Assembly (NCBI GenBank): GCA_002418625.1
Contig: DIEM01000012.1
Location: 18,983 to 50,158, forward strand
Source: Firmicutes bacterium UBA5774
GTDB lineage: Bacteria; Bacillota; Clostridia; Peptostreptococcales; Anaerovoracaceae
DNA length: 31,176 nt
Direction: 5' to 3'
Shown in pieces: positions 15,475 to 24,160 of the stretch. The stretch's first letter is position 1. Every line of letters starts with the position of its first letter. The notes beneath the pieces were generated by a model that had not been told where the DNA came from, did not search any database, and was given only the letters and a program-made list of their open reading frames with translations. The translations under genes were made by a program, and so were the position numbers.

Positions 15475-15503
15475 ATTATACATATCTATTTATATTTATG
15501 CAA
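15475..15503 (-). promoter_or_regulatory. Promoter of argJ
   Basis: On the minus strand TTGCAT (15498-15503), 17 bases, then TATAAT (15475-15480). It leaves a leader of about 20 nt. Confidence 0.6.
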
Positions 15504-15560
15504 CTAAAATTTATTCCTTTCTCATATGATCCTTTCATTGCACCGGCTATCCAATAAAAC

Positions 15561-15598
15561 GCCCCATCCCGCGAACGTCCGACGTCCTTGGATGGGGC
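15561..15598 (-). terminator. Intrinsic terminator of the diguanylate cyclase gene
   Basis: GCCCCATCC/GGATGGGGC arms (15561-15569 with 15590-15598) with an inner ACGT/ACGT stem, followed on the minus strand by GTTTTATT. Confidence 0.75.
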
Positions 15599-15626
15599 TG
15601 GCTGCTCCGGCATTATTAAGTGTGCG

Positions 15627-16838
15627 CTATGCGGTGGTCTGATCGTCCGTCACCGTGTCTCTTAAATTGTAGGATTCCATTGACTTGACCAGGTTGCGTC
15701 CCATCCTCTTTGCCAAATACAGCGCCTCGTCCGCCCTGTTGTAGCTCACGGCGAAATCCTCGCGCCGCATGATCCTCGCGACGCCGAAACTGGCGGTGAC
15801 CTTGATGACCGTATCGTCGACCCTTATTTGCATTTCTTCGATGGACTTCCTTATCTTTTCGGCGCTTGCCATAGAATTCGGAACCGAGGTTTCCGGCAAT
15901 AGAATGATGAATTCCTCACCGCCCCATCGGGCCACTTTGTCGGTGATCCTGAGTTCTTTCTTTAATATGTAGGCGATCTCTTCAAGAACCTTGTCGCCGA
16001 CCGGATGGCCGAATTTGTCATTCACAGCCTTGAAATGATCGATGTCCATGAGGATCAGGCCGCATTCAAGGCCGTAGCGGTTCATGCGCTCGATTTCATC
16101 CTTCAGGATCGCCATCCATCTTCTGCGGTTCAGCAGTCCTGTCAGATTGTCAAAGAATGCCAGCTGCTTCAATTCCTCCTGCTGCTCCTTGATTTTCCGG
16201 TCCTGCATGATGTTTGTCCTGTAGGAATACCAAATGATGAGGGACAGGCAAAGCCCTATGCTGCAGAACGTGAATCCATTGGCCCTGTTCGACATCAGTA
16301 TGGCCGCATCAGCCTGATATAAACCTATCAAATTATGGAATGCTATATATGCACCCGTGAATATCAAGATCGAATTGATCGGCCGCTTTACAATGAAAAA
16401 TCCGATGATCGTGCAAACGATCAGGAACGGCGTAATGTTGGACGTGACATGCTGATCGACTGCAACTACAGCGATGCCGGCGATCAACAGATCCGCGATG
16501 TATATATTCTCGACAATCATCATTGATCGGAATGCGGTCTTTTTTCTGAACAGGACGATCGATGCCGCAGTGATGGCGAGGACGGCTGCTGCATTGAGCG
16601 AATGGATCAGTATAATGCCTCTGCGCCATACGTATTCATTGTCATCAGCGGGCACATACCCCAAATTGAATGCGATCACAAAAAGGCAGTGAACAAGAAA
16701 TGTCGCGACACCCATATATATGATGCGATTATTATTGATCAGCAGCATGTCATCGACGACGGATCGATTGGTTTGCCAATCAGTCCTGATGAAATCGACG
16801 AGCCTTGTGTAAATAGGATTTCCCTTCTCAATTTTCAT
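15627..16838 (-). CDS. Membrane-bound diguanylate cyclase (GGDEF)
   Basis: A protein of about 403 residues that makes cyclic di-GMP from two GTP. Six predicted membrane helices fill residues 40-208, ending in a short coiled linker, and the GGDEF domain covers about 225-390. It opens with DNLTGLLNRRR and carries the active-site GGEEF (around 306-310) with the metal-binding DIDHFKAVND. An RITD inhibitory I-site lies five residues before it, so product inhibition is likely. The membrane part resembles no sensor I can name. The ATG at 16844 is too close to GGGAG; the ATG at 16838 has the right eight-base spacing. A TATAAT at 16912-16917 is a possible -10. Confidence 0.92.
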   Translation of the reverse strand: MKIEKGNPIYTRLVDFIRTDWQTNRSVVDDMLLINNNRIIYMGVATFLVHCLFVIAFNLGYVPADDNEYVWRRGIILIHSLNAAAVLAITAASIVLFRKKTAFRSMMIVENIYIADLLIAGIAVVAVDQHVTSNITPFLIVCTIIGFFIVKRPINSILIFTGAYIAFHNLIGLYQADAAILMSNRANGFTFCSIGLCLSLIIWYSYRTNIMQDRKIKEQQEELKQLAFFDNLTGLLNRRRWMAILKDEIERMNRYGLECGLILMDIDHFKAVNDKFGHPVGDKVLEEIAYILKKELRITDKVARWGGEEFIILLPETSVPNSMASAEKIRKSIEEMQIRVDDTVIKVTASFGVARIMRREDFAVSYNRADEALYLAKRMGRNLVKSMESYNLRDTVTDDQTTA

Positions 16839-17006
16839 CCGCATTTCTCCCGGCCGGCGCTGCTGGAGCGCATAAGAACATCCATCCGATAATCCTTGAC
16901 TATCAAGACATATTATATACTTTTACTCATTGGTTTGTATATAGAATTTTGCCCTCAGGCTGCTGCCGCCGCATAAATTCTTTTTCCGCCCCGCAAGCCT
17001 TTTAAA

Positions 17007-17035
17007 TTGAATCGCAGGCCGCTATATGATAATAT
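17007..17035 (+). promoter_or_regulatory. Promoter of the putP-like gene
   Basis: TTGAAT (17007-17012), 17 bases, TAATAT (17030-17035). The leader is about 35 nt and includes the AGAGGAG ribosome binding site. Confidence 0.55.
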
Positions 17036-17076
17036 ATTAACGTTGTTTTAATATTCATTAATAGAGGAGAATTGCT

Positions 17077-18555
17077 ATGGAAACAGGATCCATCATATCC
17101 ATTGTGCTCTACGTCGTCGTTCTGCTGGCGATCGGCTACTATTCGTTCAGACGGACACACGATATTTCCGATTACATGCTTGGAGGCAGAAGCCTCGGCC
17201 CTATGGTCACGGCTTTGTCCGCCGGCGCCAGCGACATGAGCGGCTGGATGCTCATGGGTCTGCCCGGCGCCGTATATGCGACCGGCATATCCAGCCTTTG
17301 GATCGGGGTCGGTCTCACGATCGGCGCTTATTTCAACTATCGTCTGCTGGCACCGAGATTTCGCGTCTACACCGAGGTTTCGAACAATTCGCTGACAGTT
17401 CCCGATTACCTGGAGAACAGGTTCAAGGATGCATCCAATATGCTCCGGCTCGTATCCGGCGTCTTCATTCTTGTATTTTTCACGCTTTATGTCTCGTCCG
17501 GCATCGTAGCCGGCGGTAAGCTTTTCCTGAATCTCTTCGGTTCGACATATAATGTCGGCGTCGTCGCGACATTATCGATCGTTGTCGTCTATACATTTTT
17601 CGGCGGCTTTCTGGCAGTATCCCTTACGGATTTTTTCCAGGGCACGCTCATGTTCATATGTCTGATCATCGTTCCGGCAGCGACATTCATCACCATAGGC
17701 TCCGATCCTGGCACGTTTGTCGCTCAGGTGCGCAGCATCGACCCGGCGCTCATGGATATATTAAGAGGCACCAGCGCGGCATCCATCATCAGCCTGCTGG
17801 CCTGGGGCCTTGGGTATTTCGGCCAGCCGCACATCATCGTTCGCTTCATGGCGATCAAATCCACCTCCGAATTAAAATCCGCAAGAAGGATCGGCATCAC
17901 ATGGATGGCGATCGGCCTTCTGGGCGCCATATTCAGCGGCCTTGCCGGCCTTGTCTACTTTGATTTGGCAGGAGCCCCTTTATCCGACCCGGAAACTGTG
18001 TTCCTGATGCTGGGCGATGCTCTGTTCCATCCGCTGGTTACCGGCGTCATACTGTGCGCCGTATTGGCCGCGATCATGAGCACCATATCCTCTCAGCTGC
18101 TCGTATGCTCCAGCTCCGTGACGAAAGACTTTTATATGACCTTCCTGAACCGTCACGCATCCTCAGAAACCCAGGTTCTGGTAAGCCGCTTATCCGTTCT
18201 GCTCGTCGCCGCGGTCGCAACGTACCTTGCTTACCTTCCGAACAAAAGCATCTTAAGCATCGTCTCCCAGGCATGGGCCGGATTTGGCGCTTCCTTTGGA
18301 TCCGTCCTGCTTCTGAGCCTGTATTGGCCTAAGATGACGAAATGGGGGGCCTTGGCCGGCATGGCGACAGGAGGCCTCACTGTCATCGGATGGATAGCCG
18401 CAGGCCTCTCAGCATATCTTTACGAGATGATCCCCGGATTCGCGCTTTCATTCCTGTCGGTCATCATTGTCAGCAAGTTGACTGCCAAGCCCAACGAAGC
18501 AATCGCGGCGGAATTCGCCGAAATGGAAAAGGATCTTAAAACTCATAGGCTTTAA
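17077..18555 (+). CDS. putP: Sodium/solute symporter, PutP type (probably proline)
   Basis: The 492-residue protein is a sodium:solute symporter with about 13 helices. Its N-terminus has the PutP pattern: DYMLGGRSLGPMVTALSAGASDMSGWMLMGLPGAVYATG, seen in parts across residues 31-70, with the SAGASDMSGW block that includes Na+- and proline-site residues. VPDYLENRF, the LGYFGQPHIIVRFMAIKS segment and the STISSQLLVCSSSVTKDFY Na+-site helix are also typical. AGAGGAG precedes the ATG. Length agrees with PutP, so proline uptake is likely, though a related amino acid cannot be ruled out. It is monocistronic, with its own promoter and terminator. Confidence 0.92.
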   Translation: METGSIISIVLYVVVLLAIGYYSFRRTHDISDYMLGGRSLGPMVTALSAGASDMSGWMLMGLPGAVYATGISSLWIGVGLTIGAYFNYRLLAPRFRVYTEVSNNSLTVPDYLENRFKDASNMLRLVSGVFILVFFTLYVSSGIVAGGKLFLNLFGSTYNVGVVATLSIVVVYTFFGGFLAVSLTDFFQGTLMFICLIIVPAATFITIGSDPGTFVAQVRSIDPALMDILRGTSAASIISLLAWGLGYFGQPHIIVRFMAIKSTSELKSARRIGITWMAIGLLGAIFSGLAGLVYFDLAGAPLSDPETVFLMLGDALFHPLVTGVILCAVLAAIMSTISSQLLVCSSSVTKDFYMTFLNRHASSETQVLVSRLSVLLVAAVATYLAYLPNKSILSIVSQAWAGFGASFGSVLLLSLYWPKMTKWGALAGMATGGLTVIGWIAAGLSAYLYEMIPGFALSFLSVIIVSKLTAKPNEAIAAEFAEMEKDLKTHRL

Positions 18556-18564
18556 ATCGTCCGC

Positions 18565-18602
18565 ATCCCTTGCGCCAATCATGCGCAAGGGATATTTTTT
18601 TT
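18565..18602 (+). terminator. Intrinsic terminator of the putP-like gene
   Basis: A perfect 11-bp ATCCCTTGCGC/GCGCAAGGGAT stem (18565-18575 with 18583-18593) with a seven-base loop and then eight T. Confidence 0.92.
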
Positions 18603-18996
18603 AAAATCCCGTTTTGTGACCATGTGTAAATTCTTGCTGCCATCAGTGTGTAATCTTGTCTTTAAATTCAGCGTAACCCTTCAATGCAATGGGTTTGATA
18701 CCAACTTAGTATTGAGCCGCAATTGTTTGCTCTAAAGCAGGTTTTCACCGGTTGTCGATTCGAAATTTATTCGTTCCGGAATAGACTCTCACCAAATGTC
18801 CCTTGATTGACGCCGATCGGCTTATGAAACAGAGCCGGCCGCATTGTTTTTCATTAAAATCCATCATAAAACCCGCCATTCTCACATCGTGTATAATTTT
18901 GCTATTACCTGTATCTTATATTGTTGTTAAATAGCTTGTGTTTCTTGGTATCAATGGATTCAGCATGAAATTCAATTTTAGCGCAATGCAGACAAA
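18603..18996. other. Gene-free stretch with short near-repeats
   Basis: No open frame here has a ribosome binding site or a recognisable product. TGTGTAAATTCTTG (18623-18636) is followed 24 bases later by TGTGTAATCTTG (18647-18658). On the minus strand one frame around 18630-18720 reads like broken protein (stops at intervals), which could be a decayed insertion-sequence end, but no family was recognised. A lone TATAAT at about 18891 leads to nothing. Confidence 0.3.
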
Positions 18997-19031
18997 ACCG
19001 GCATGCATCTTTTGTCTTGACGCATGCCGGT
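18997..19031 (-). terminator. Probable terminator of rsgA
   Basis: A perfect 10-bp ACCGGCATGC/GCATGCCGGT stem (18997-19006 with 19022-19031), 15-base loop, followed on the minus strand by only a short TTTTG tail. Confidence 0.6.
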
Positions 19032-19048
19032 CCTATGATTCAGCCATA

Positions 19049-20128
19049 TTATCTTTTATTTTTATTCTTGGCAAATCGCATGGCTTGTTTCATTTCGCCC
19101 TTGCTGCCAAACATCCTCTTTATTTTCTCCTCCTCGAGCCTGCGCGAATCGAGACCTTCATATCCGGCTTCCTTCTGAAGCTTCAGATAGCTGTTCAGCC
19201 GTTCCTGTGAAAGGCTTCCCTTTTCGATAGCCTTTCGCACCGCGCAGCCGGGCTCTGAAGTATGCGTGCAATCCCTGTAGCGGCATCCCTCCGCAATAGT
19301 CTCTATTTCTTCAAACGTCCTGGAAAGATCGCAGGCATCAAGCTGCAGCTCCCGCATCCCCGGCGTATCAATCACTATGCCTCCTCCCGGAAGCACGATC
19401 AATTGCCGATGCGTCGTGGCATGGCGCCCTTTGGCGTCATCCTCCCTTATTTCTTTCGTTTCCAAAATCTCCCTGCCGGCCAGGCGATTGATCATTGATG
19501 ATTTTCCGACTCCGGACGATCCGATGAAAGCAATCGTACATCCTTCTCGGATATAATTCGATACATCGGCGAGACCATCCTCCTGCATGCTTGAAGAGAC
19601 CAGAACATCCGCTCCGCCGCTGACCGTTGCTATTTCGGACAAATAGCCCGACACATCACGGCTCAGGTCGGATTTTGTCAGCACGATCACCGGTTTCGCC
19701 CGGCTGCTCCAGGCAATTGCAAGATACCGCTCAAGCCTCCTTATATTAAAATCAGCATTCAGCGACATGCAGATGAAAACGATATCGATATTGGCCGCTA
19801 CGATCTGCGCGGTATTTGAAGTGCCTGCAGCCTTGCGCTCAAAAACGCTTTTCCGGCTTAAAACAGCATGTATTATTGCATTCCCTCCATGGTCATCCTC
19901 CCTGTCCACCATCACCCAGTCGCCGACAGCCGGATAATCAAGGTTGTCCGAGGACCTGAACGCCAGTTTTCCCGACACGACAGCCTGCATTTCTCCTTTT
20001 GGGCCGATCACCTTGTATAATTCCCTATGCTGTTCAGAAACCCTGACCGGAAGCAGCCCGTCGTAAAGTTCTGCCTCCTGCTCGAATTTTTGTTCAAATC
20101 CCAATTTTTTCAAGTAAGCATGGTCCAT
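19049..20128 (-). CDS. rsgA: Ribosome small subunit-dependent GTPase A (RsgA/YjeQ)
   Basis: A 359-residue circularly permuted GTPase that checks late 30S subunit maturation. An OB-like N-terminal domain (about 35-100) is followed by the G motifs in permuted order: G4 LTKSD (150-154), G5-like VSSSMQEDG, G1 GSSGVGKS (203-210) and G3 DTPGMRE (254-260). The C-terminal zinc site is Cys282, Cys287, His289 and Cys295, and the protein ends in a basic helix (FAKNKNKR). The ribosome binding site is weak (AGGA, 13 or more bases upstream). TATAAT at 20175-20180 is a likely -10. Length is slightly above the usual 290-350. Confidence 0.95.
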   Translation of the reverse strand: MDHAYLKKLGFEQKFEQEAELYDGLLPVRVSEQHRELYKVIGPKGEMQAVVSGKLAFRSSDNLDYPAVGDWVMVDREDDHGGNAIIHAVLSRKSVFERKAAGTSNTAQIVAANIDIVFICMSLNADFNIRRLERYLAIAWSSRAKPVIVLTKSDLSRDVSGYLSEIATVSGGADVLVSSSMQEDGLADVSNYIREGCTIAFIGSSGVGKSSMINRLAGREILETKEIREDDAKGRHATTHRQLIVLPGGGIVIDTPGMRELQLDACDLSRTFEEIETIAEGCRYRDCTHTSEPGCAVRKAIEKGSLSQERLNSYLKLQKEAGYEGLDSRRLEEEKIKRMFGSKGEMKQAMRFAKNKNKR

Positions 20129-20244
20129 ATGACACTATTACCGTCCTTTAATGTATATTTTATCCTTAAATTTGATTATACACCGTATTTCCCGATTACA
20201 AAACATTTGATCATCCGATTTGAGCAATTGCCGTGAAAAGCATG

Positions 20245-20279
20245 AAAAGCCATGCAGAACCGCGTTCCGCATGGCTTTT
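20245..20279 (-). terminator. Terminator of the NhaC / saccharopine-dehydrogenase operon
   Basis: AAAAGCCATGC/GCATGGCTTTT (20245-20255 with 20269-20279), 11 bp with further pairing inside the loop. The minus-strand tail is U-rich (TTTTCATGCTTTTC). Confidence 0.75.
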
Positions 20280-20303
20280 CCGGAAAATAGAGCTTTATTT
20301 CCG

Positions 20304-21512
20304 TCAGCTTTCCATCACATCCCATTTATAGGGATATCCTGTCTCCTTAATTGCTGCAAGGAATTTTTCAGGATCCAGCTGTTCCGCAAAAATGACACCC
20401 TTTTGAGCCCCTTCGGCTATGAGCCTGGCTCCGGTCACTGCCGGAAGGGCCACGTTTACCAGCGAAGTCCCGAAAAGGTCAAATATCGCTTGTCCCGGAG
20501 CATTCATATTCGGGCAATGGATCGTGTATGTTTTTTCCGCCCCATTCTTGGCTCCCTTGATCTCGACAACCATCGATACAAAATTATGCGCGTCGTTATA
20601 TCCAAATTTCGACGGATCTTCGTCAAAAAACGCATTTCCAGCCTTTGGGAGCACCGCGGCGACAAGATCGATCGGCCTGACTTTCATGCCCTTCACATCC
20701 ACTTCTTTGTCCGATGCAAGGCCCAAGCTGACCAGCGCCGCCGGATGGCAGGCCACATAGTACTTAAAATCGCAATACTTGATGCCTTTCCCCACATTTG
20801 TCGGGAACGAATAGGGCTCCTCATGGGAATGATGCGATACAAGAAGTTTTCCCACCGGTTCGGGGAATTGCCACTCTTCAATGCCGTCATACGGCCCAAC
20901 CCGCTTGTATCCGCCGTCTTCAAAGCAGATCGGTGAATCGGCGCAGTCCTTCAAGGCCTGGATAGGCGCCCAGCCGGGATTCCAGGGTTTAATTATGTCA
21001 TCATACGGGCCTCCGCCGGTCTTTTTCTTTCCAAGCCTGATCTTGACATGCTCTATGCTGTCAAGCTTGTCACAGTACTGCCTTGCTATGACATTGATGA
21101 ATCCGGGAGCCATTCCGCAGCCCAGCAGCGCCGTCAAACCTGCACTTCTGAACTCTTCTTGCATTGTCAACGGCTTGCCGTCAGCGAATTCATCCCAGAA
21201 AGGCGTATCAAACGCTGTATTGACGTAGTTCGCTCCGGCGGATAATGCCCCGCGCATCACGTAACTCGCCATCCATGGCATGACAAGGTCGATGACAACA
21301 TCAACGCCTTTCGCCAGCTGCGCCACCTCGTCCGTCTTTGTCGCGTCCACTTTGAACGTCTTTATTTTTGGGCTGCCGATTTTAGCGGCGACTTTTTCAG
21401 CGATTGCCTTATCCACATCAGCAAGCCTTATTTCCACTGTCTTTGGATCCCTGGCCAGGATCGAGGCGCATGGGCCTCCCTGTCCTCCGGCTCCCACAAT
21501 CAGAACTTTCAT
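20304..21512 (-). CDS. Saccharopine dehydrogenase-family oxidoreductase (paralogue A, divergent)
   Basis: The 402-residue protein has an N-terminal Rossmann fold starting MKVLIVGAGGQGG, with an acidic LADVDKA after strand 2 as in saccharopine-dehydrogenase-type NAD(P) domains. The middle has GCGMAPGFINVIARQY, the counterpart of G-x-x-PG-x-x-N-V in its two neighbours. The C-terminal half is different (GPYDDIIKPWNPGW, SHHSHEEPYSFP), so it should act on another substrate or step. The frame opens at 21560, but AGGAGGG seven bases before the ATG at 21512 fixes the start. It is the last gene of the operon, 71 bases after paralogue B. Substrate unknown. Confidence 0.85.
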   Translation of the reverse strand: MKVLIVGAGGQGGPCASILARDPKTVEIRLADVDKAIAEKVAAKIGSPKIKTFKVDATKTDEVAQLAKGVDVVIDLVMPWMASYVMRGALSAGANYVNTAFDTPFWDEFADGKPLTMQEEFRSAGLTALLGCGMAPGFINVIARQYCDKLDSIEHVKIRLGKKKTGGGPYDDIIKPWNPGWAPIQALKDCADSPICFEDGGYKRVGPYDGIEEWQFPEPVGKLLVSHHSHEEPYSFPTNVGKGIKYCDFKYYVACHPAALVSLGLASDKEVDVKGMKVRPIDLVAAVLPKAGNAFFDEDPSKFGYNDAHNFVSMVVEIKGAKNGAEKTYTIHCPNMNAPGQAIFDLFGTSLVNVALPAVTGARLIAEGAQKGVIFAEQLDPEKFLAAIKETGYPYKWDVMES

Positions 21513-21565
21513 ATTTTCACCCTCCTTTTGACGGGAAAACGGTGCTCGATGTACCGTCATCCCAC

Positions 21566-21595
21566 ATTTCGGCCTATTTCGGCCTATTTCGGCCT
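21566..21595. repeat. Three tandem copies of a 10-bp unit at the end of paralogue B
   Basis: ATTTCGGCCT is repeated three times without interruption. On the minus strand it covers the last codons (SRPK) and the TAG stop of paralogue B. Each unit carries a TAG in a new frame, so copy loss or gain would change only the last residues or the spacer. Confidence 0.85.
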
Positions 21596-22810
21596 GCTCA
21601 TCAATTCATTCAGATAACTGAACGAATCACTTGACAGCGGCGTTTTTTCCACCATGAATACAGGCATCTCCCTTTTCTCCAATTCCTTGAAATACGGGAG
21701 CGGCGGTACGCACTGCTCCGGCGAGCATACGCCCCTCTCGCCGATCAGGCCGTTCATGATCATCTGGGCCACGATGGATGGAGGAACGCCTGTATCCAAT
21801 GCTCCTGCCATATATCCCCATCTTGTGCTGGTCCTGATCACCGATTCCACGACGATTTCTTTCTCCGTACCATCCTTCGTCCCCTTCACGACGGCCCTGA
21901 GCACATCGCAGTCATTGAGCTCCCCGTCACCTGAAGCGTCATACCGCTCAAGATACCTGTTAATGACGGCGACCATTGTCTTCAACGGATCCACCATAGC
22001 TCCGCCTGCCTGGATCTTTTCATCTGTCGCAAAGCCGACGTCCGCCAGGAACTTGACACGCTCCTCGAATTCCGCCGGCAGTGACAGCTTGAAGCTGGCT
22101 TCCCTTATGCCCTTGTCCTTGAATGACCGGGCAAACTGGGCCGGCTCGCTGTGGATGCAATAGACAGCTTCCGCGGCGCCGATCGGTTCTGAGAACGTGA
22201 TCGTCTCCTTGCCGCTGCCAGCCGGTACGGACACCAATTCACCATCTTTAAGTATCCACGGATCCATCGTATGCTCCTCCATCACAGTGAGCAATGAATA
22301 CGGTATACCGATGACTGCGCCGGTCTTTGTAAAATCCCCGCAGGCACATATGGCATGGGCTTCGCTTACTGTGTCCAGTCGGCTTGCGGCATAGCCCGCC
22401 ATGACGTTTATGGTCCCGGGAGTGCTTCCCATCCCGAGCACAGCGGTCAGACCGGCCTTCCTGAACGCGTCGTGGAGCTCGAATTGTTTTCTCGTGACAT
22501 GAAACAAGCCGCCAAGATCAATATAATGTGCTCCGGCCTCGAGACACGCCTGCATGATCGTCAGATTCCAATTGTACTGCACGCAATTGATCACGATGCC
22601 GGCACCGCCTGTCACTTCCAGCAATCTTCCGTGGTCCGACACGTCGCACTGCGCATAATCGATGCCGAATCTTTCGCCGACGGCCTTGGCCTTGGATAAA
22701 TCATAATCGCATATTATCAGGTCTTTTTTACCTGGACTTAGAACGGGATCGCAAAGATCCGTGACTACTATATTCCCCTGGAGACCTGCTCCGAGAACCG
22801 CTATTTTCAA
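21584..22810 (-). CDS. Saccharopine dehydrogenase-family oxidoreductase (paralogue B), TTG start
   Basis: A 408-residue NAD(P)-dependent oxidoreductase. It has the Rossmann motif KIAVLGAGLQG, the ICDYDLSKAKAV strand-2 acidic site and the GMGSTPGTINVMAGYAA block. Its C-terminal half carries PIGAAEAVYCIHSE, LNDCDVLRAVVKGTKDG and GVCSPEQCVPP. This layout resembles lysine 6-dehydrogenase and saccharopine dehydrogenase, enzymes that oxidise an amine or secondary amine next to a carboxylate. The frame runs back to 22879 without a ribosome binding site; GAGG lies eight bases before a TTG at 22810, giving the same N-terminus as paralogue C. Upstream is a hairpin in the 98-base gap after paralogue C. 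Confidence 0.87.
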   Translation of the reverse strand: MKIAVLGAGLQGNIVVTDLCDPVLSPGKKDLIICDYDLSKAKAVGERFGIDYAQCDVSDHGRLLEVTGGAGIVINCVQYNWNLTIMQACLEAGAHYIDLGGLFHVTRKQFELHDAFRKAGLTAVLGMGSTPGTINVMAGYAASRLDTVSEAHAICACGDFTKTGAVIGIPYSLLTVMEEHTMDPWILKDGELVSVPAGSGKETITFSEPIGAAEAVYCIHSEPAQFARSFKDKGIREASFKLSLPAEFEERVKFLADVGFATDEKIQAGGAMVDPLKTMVAVINRYLERYDASGDGELNDCDVLRAVVKGTKDGTEKEIVVESVIRTSTRWGYMAGALDTGVPPSIVAQMIMNGLIGERGVCSPEQCVPPLPYFKELEKREMPVFMVEKTPLSSDSFSYLNELMSRPK

Positions 22811-22848
22811 ATCGATCGCCTCTTTTCCATGAATTTTGAGCATACAAA

Positions 22849-22879
22849 ATGCGGGCAGGTACCAAGACGCTACCCGCAT
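22849..22879 (-). other. Hairpin between paralogues C and B
   Basis: A ten-pair stem with one G-U pair (22849-22858 with 22870-22879) and a loop of 11 bases; the minus-strand tail is TTTG only. It is more likely a processing or partial-attenuation element than a full terminator, because paralogue B has no promoter of its own that I can see. Confidence 0.5.
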
Positions 22880-22908
22880 TTAGAAATGAACCCTCTCAAA
22901 CTGCGCTG

Positions 22909-24141
22909 CTATTTGCCCTGATCTACCAGTTCCTTTTTCCTGACAGCATCCCAGTCGTCGGTTCCAAGCAGGAATTTCTTGGTTGCCTGGATGTAGATCT
23001 CCCTCTTTGCCGCCTCGGCGAAAAACGCTTTGGGAGGAATGCACTCCTCAGGCGCGAATACTCCGGCTCCGCTGATCTGACCTTTTCGAATCATTTCAGC
23101 TGCCCAGGCCGGTGCTCCGCCTATATACACCTGTGCTCCCAGCAGTTCGGGCCACTCCTTGACAGGCCGGCAGATTGCTTCAAGCTGATATTCGATCTTT
23201 TTGCCGTCCTTCGTACCTGATACGACGGTCTTGATGATATCGCAGTCATTGATCGTCGCGTCCGGATCCTCCGGCTGCAGGTCCATCATTTTCTTCAGGA
23301 TCCTGACCGGCTTGACTTCAGCTCCGTCGACCGTCACCGGCTCTTTGCTGCTGAAGCCGAGTCCGTGGAGAAATTCAAGCTTTTCCTTGACCGCATCCGG
23401 AAAACCGATGCGGAACGTGCAATTTTTCAAGCCTTTGGCTTTGAAGGTCTCCGGGATCGTTCCGATTTCAGAATGCATGATGAAATAAGAATACATGTCT
23501 CCGATCGGCTTTGCATACTGGATGATCTCCCCGCCGCTTCGCGGCTCGACTTCCGTGTATTTTCCGTCAAAATACTGTATAGGCTTCATGTAGAACTCGT
23601 CCATTATTGTTTCGATGGCATACGTCACTTCAAACGCCTTCTTGCTTTGCGACCAGTCGTCACAGCCGCAATAGATATTGATATCCTCCACCGTATCCAG
23701 CTGGTCAGCCGCCCATCTGGCGCAGACGTTCGTCACGCCGGGTGTGCCTCCGATGCCTGCGATCGCCAGCAGTCCGGCCTTTTTGAACTGATCGTTGTAT
23801 TTCATCTGTTTGATGGTTTCAACGTATAGCCCGCCTATATCCAGATAATTGACGCCGGCTTTCAGGCAAGCCTCCATGATGTGGCAGTTATAATAATAGT
23901 TGACTTCATTGATGACAAGATCAAACCCCTTGATCAGCGCGACAAGCGCGTCGAAATCCGTGACATCGATGCGGACTGCCTTTGTCTTTTGCCCATATTT
24001 CTTATTGCACAGGCCAGCCACATATTCCGCCCTGGGAAGATCGAAATCCGCGAGGACGATTTCCTTCATTTCCTTGTTCCATGCAAGATCCAAGGCGGTA
24101 GCGATACCTTGAAGACCTGCACCCAGTACGATTACTTTCAT
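22909..24141 (-). CDS. Saccharopine dehydrogenase-family oxidoreductase (paralogue C)
   Basis: The 410-residue protein is the closest relative of paralogue B in the window. It has MKVIVLGAGLQG, VLADFDLPRAEYV, GIGGTPGVTNVCARWAA, PIGDMYSYFIMHSE, INDCDIIKTVVSGTKDG and GAGVFAPEECIPP in matching positions. The C-terminal G-V-x-x-PE-x-x-x-PP block is typical of lysine 6-dehydrogenase-like members. GGAAAGGAG lies eight bases before the ATG. It follows the NhaC-family gene by 19 bases, so uptake and oxidation are co-transcribed. It probably oxidises an amino acid or N-substituted amino acid; the substrate is not readable. Confidence 0.88.
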   Translation of the reverse strand: MKVIVLGAGLQGIATALDLAWNKEMKEIVLADFDLPRAEYVAGLCNKKYGQKTKAVRIDVTDFDALVALIKGFDLVINEVNYYYNCHIMEACLKAGVNYLDIGGLYVETIKQMKYNDQFKKAGLLAIAGIGGTPGVTNVCARWAADQLDTVEDINIYCGCDDWSQSKKAFEVTYAIETIMDEFYMKPIQYFDGKYTEVEPRSGGEIIQYAKPIGDMYSYFIMHSEIGTIPETFKAKGLKNCTFRIGFPDAVKEKLEFLHGLGFSSKEPVTVDGAEVKPVRILKKMMDLQPEDPDATINDCDIIKTVVSGTKDGKKIEYQLEAICRPVKEWPELLGAQVYIGGAPAWAAEMIRKGQISGAGVFAPEECIPPKAFFAEAAKREIYIQATKKFLLGTDDWDAVRKKELVDQGK

Positions 24142-24160
24142 TTTCTGTTCTCCTTTCCTT

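Noticed and set aside
18938..19210. Open frame of 90 codons over the rsgA terminator
   Set aside because: It overlaps the hairpin and the C-terminal coding region of rsgA on the other strand and has no ribosome binding site.
20220..20936. Open frame of 238 codons on the plus strand
   Set aside because: It runs through the operon terminator and is antisense to paralogue A; the predicted protein looks like no known family.
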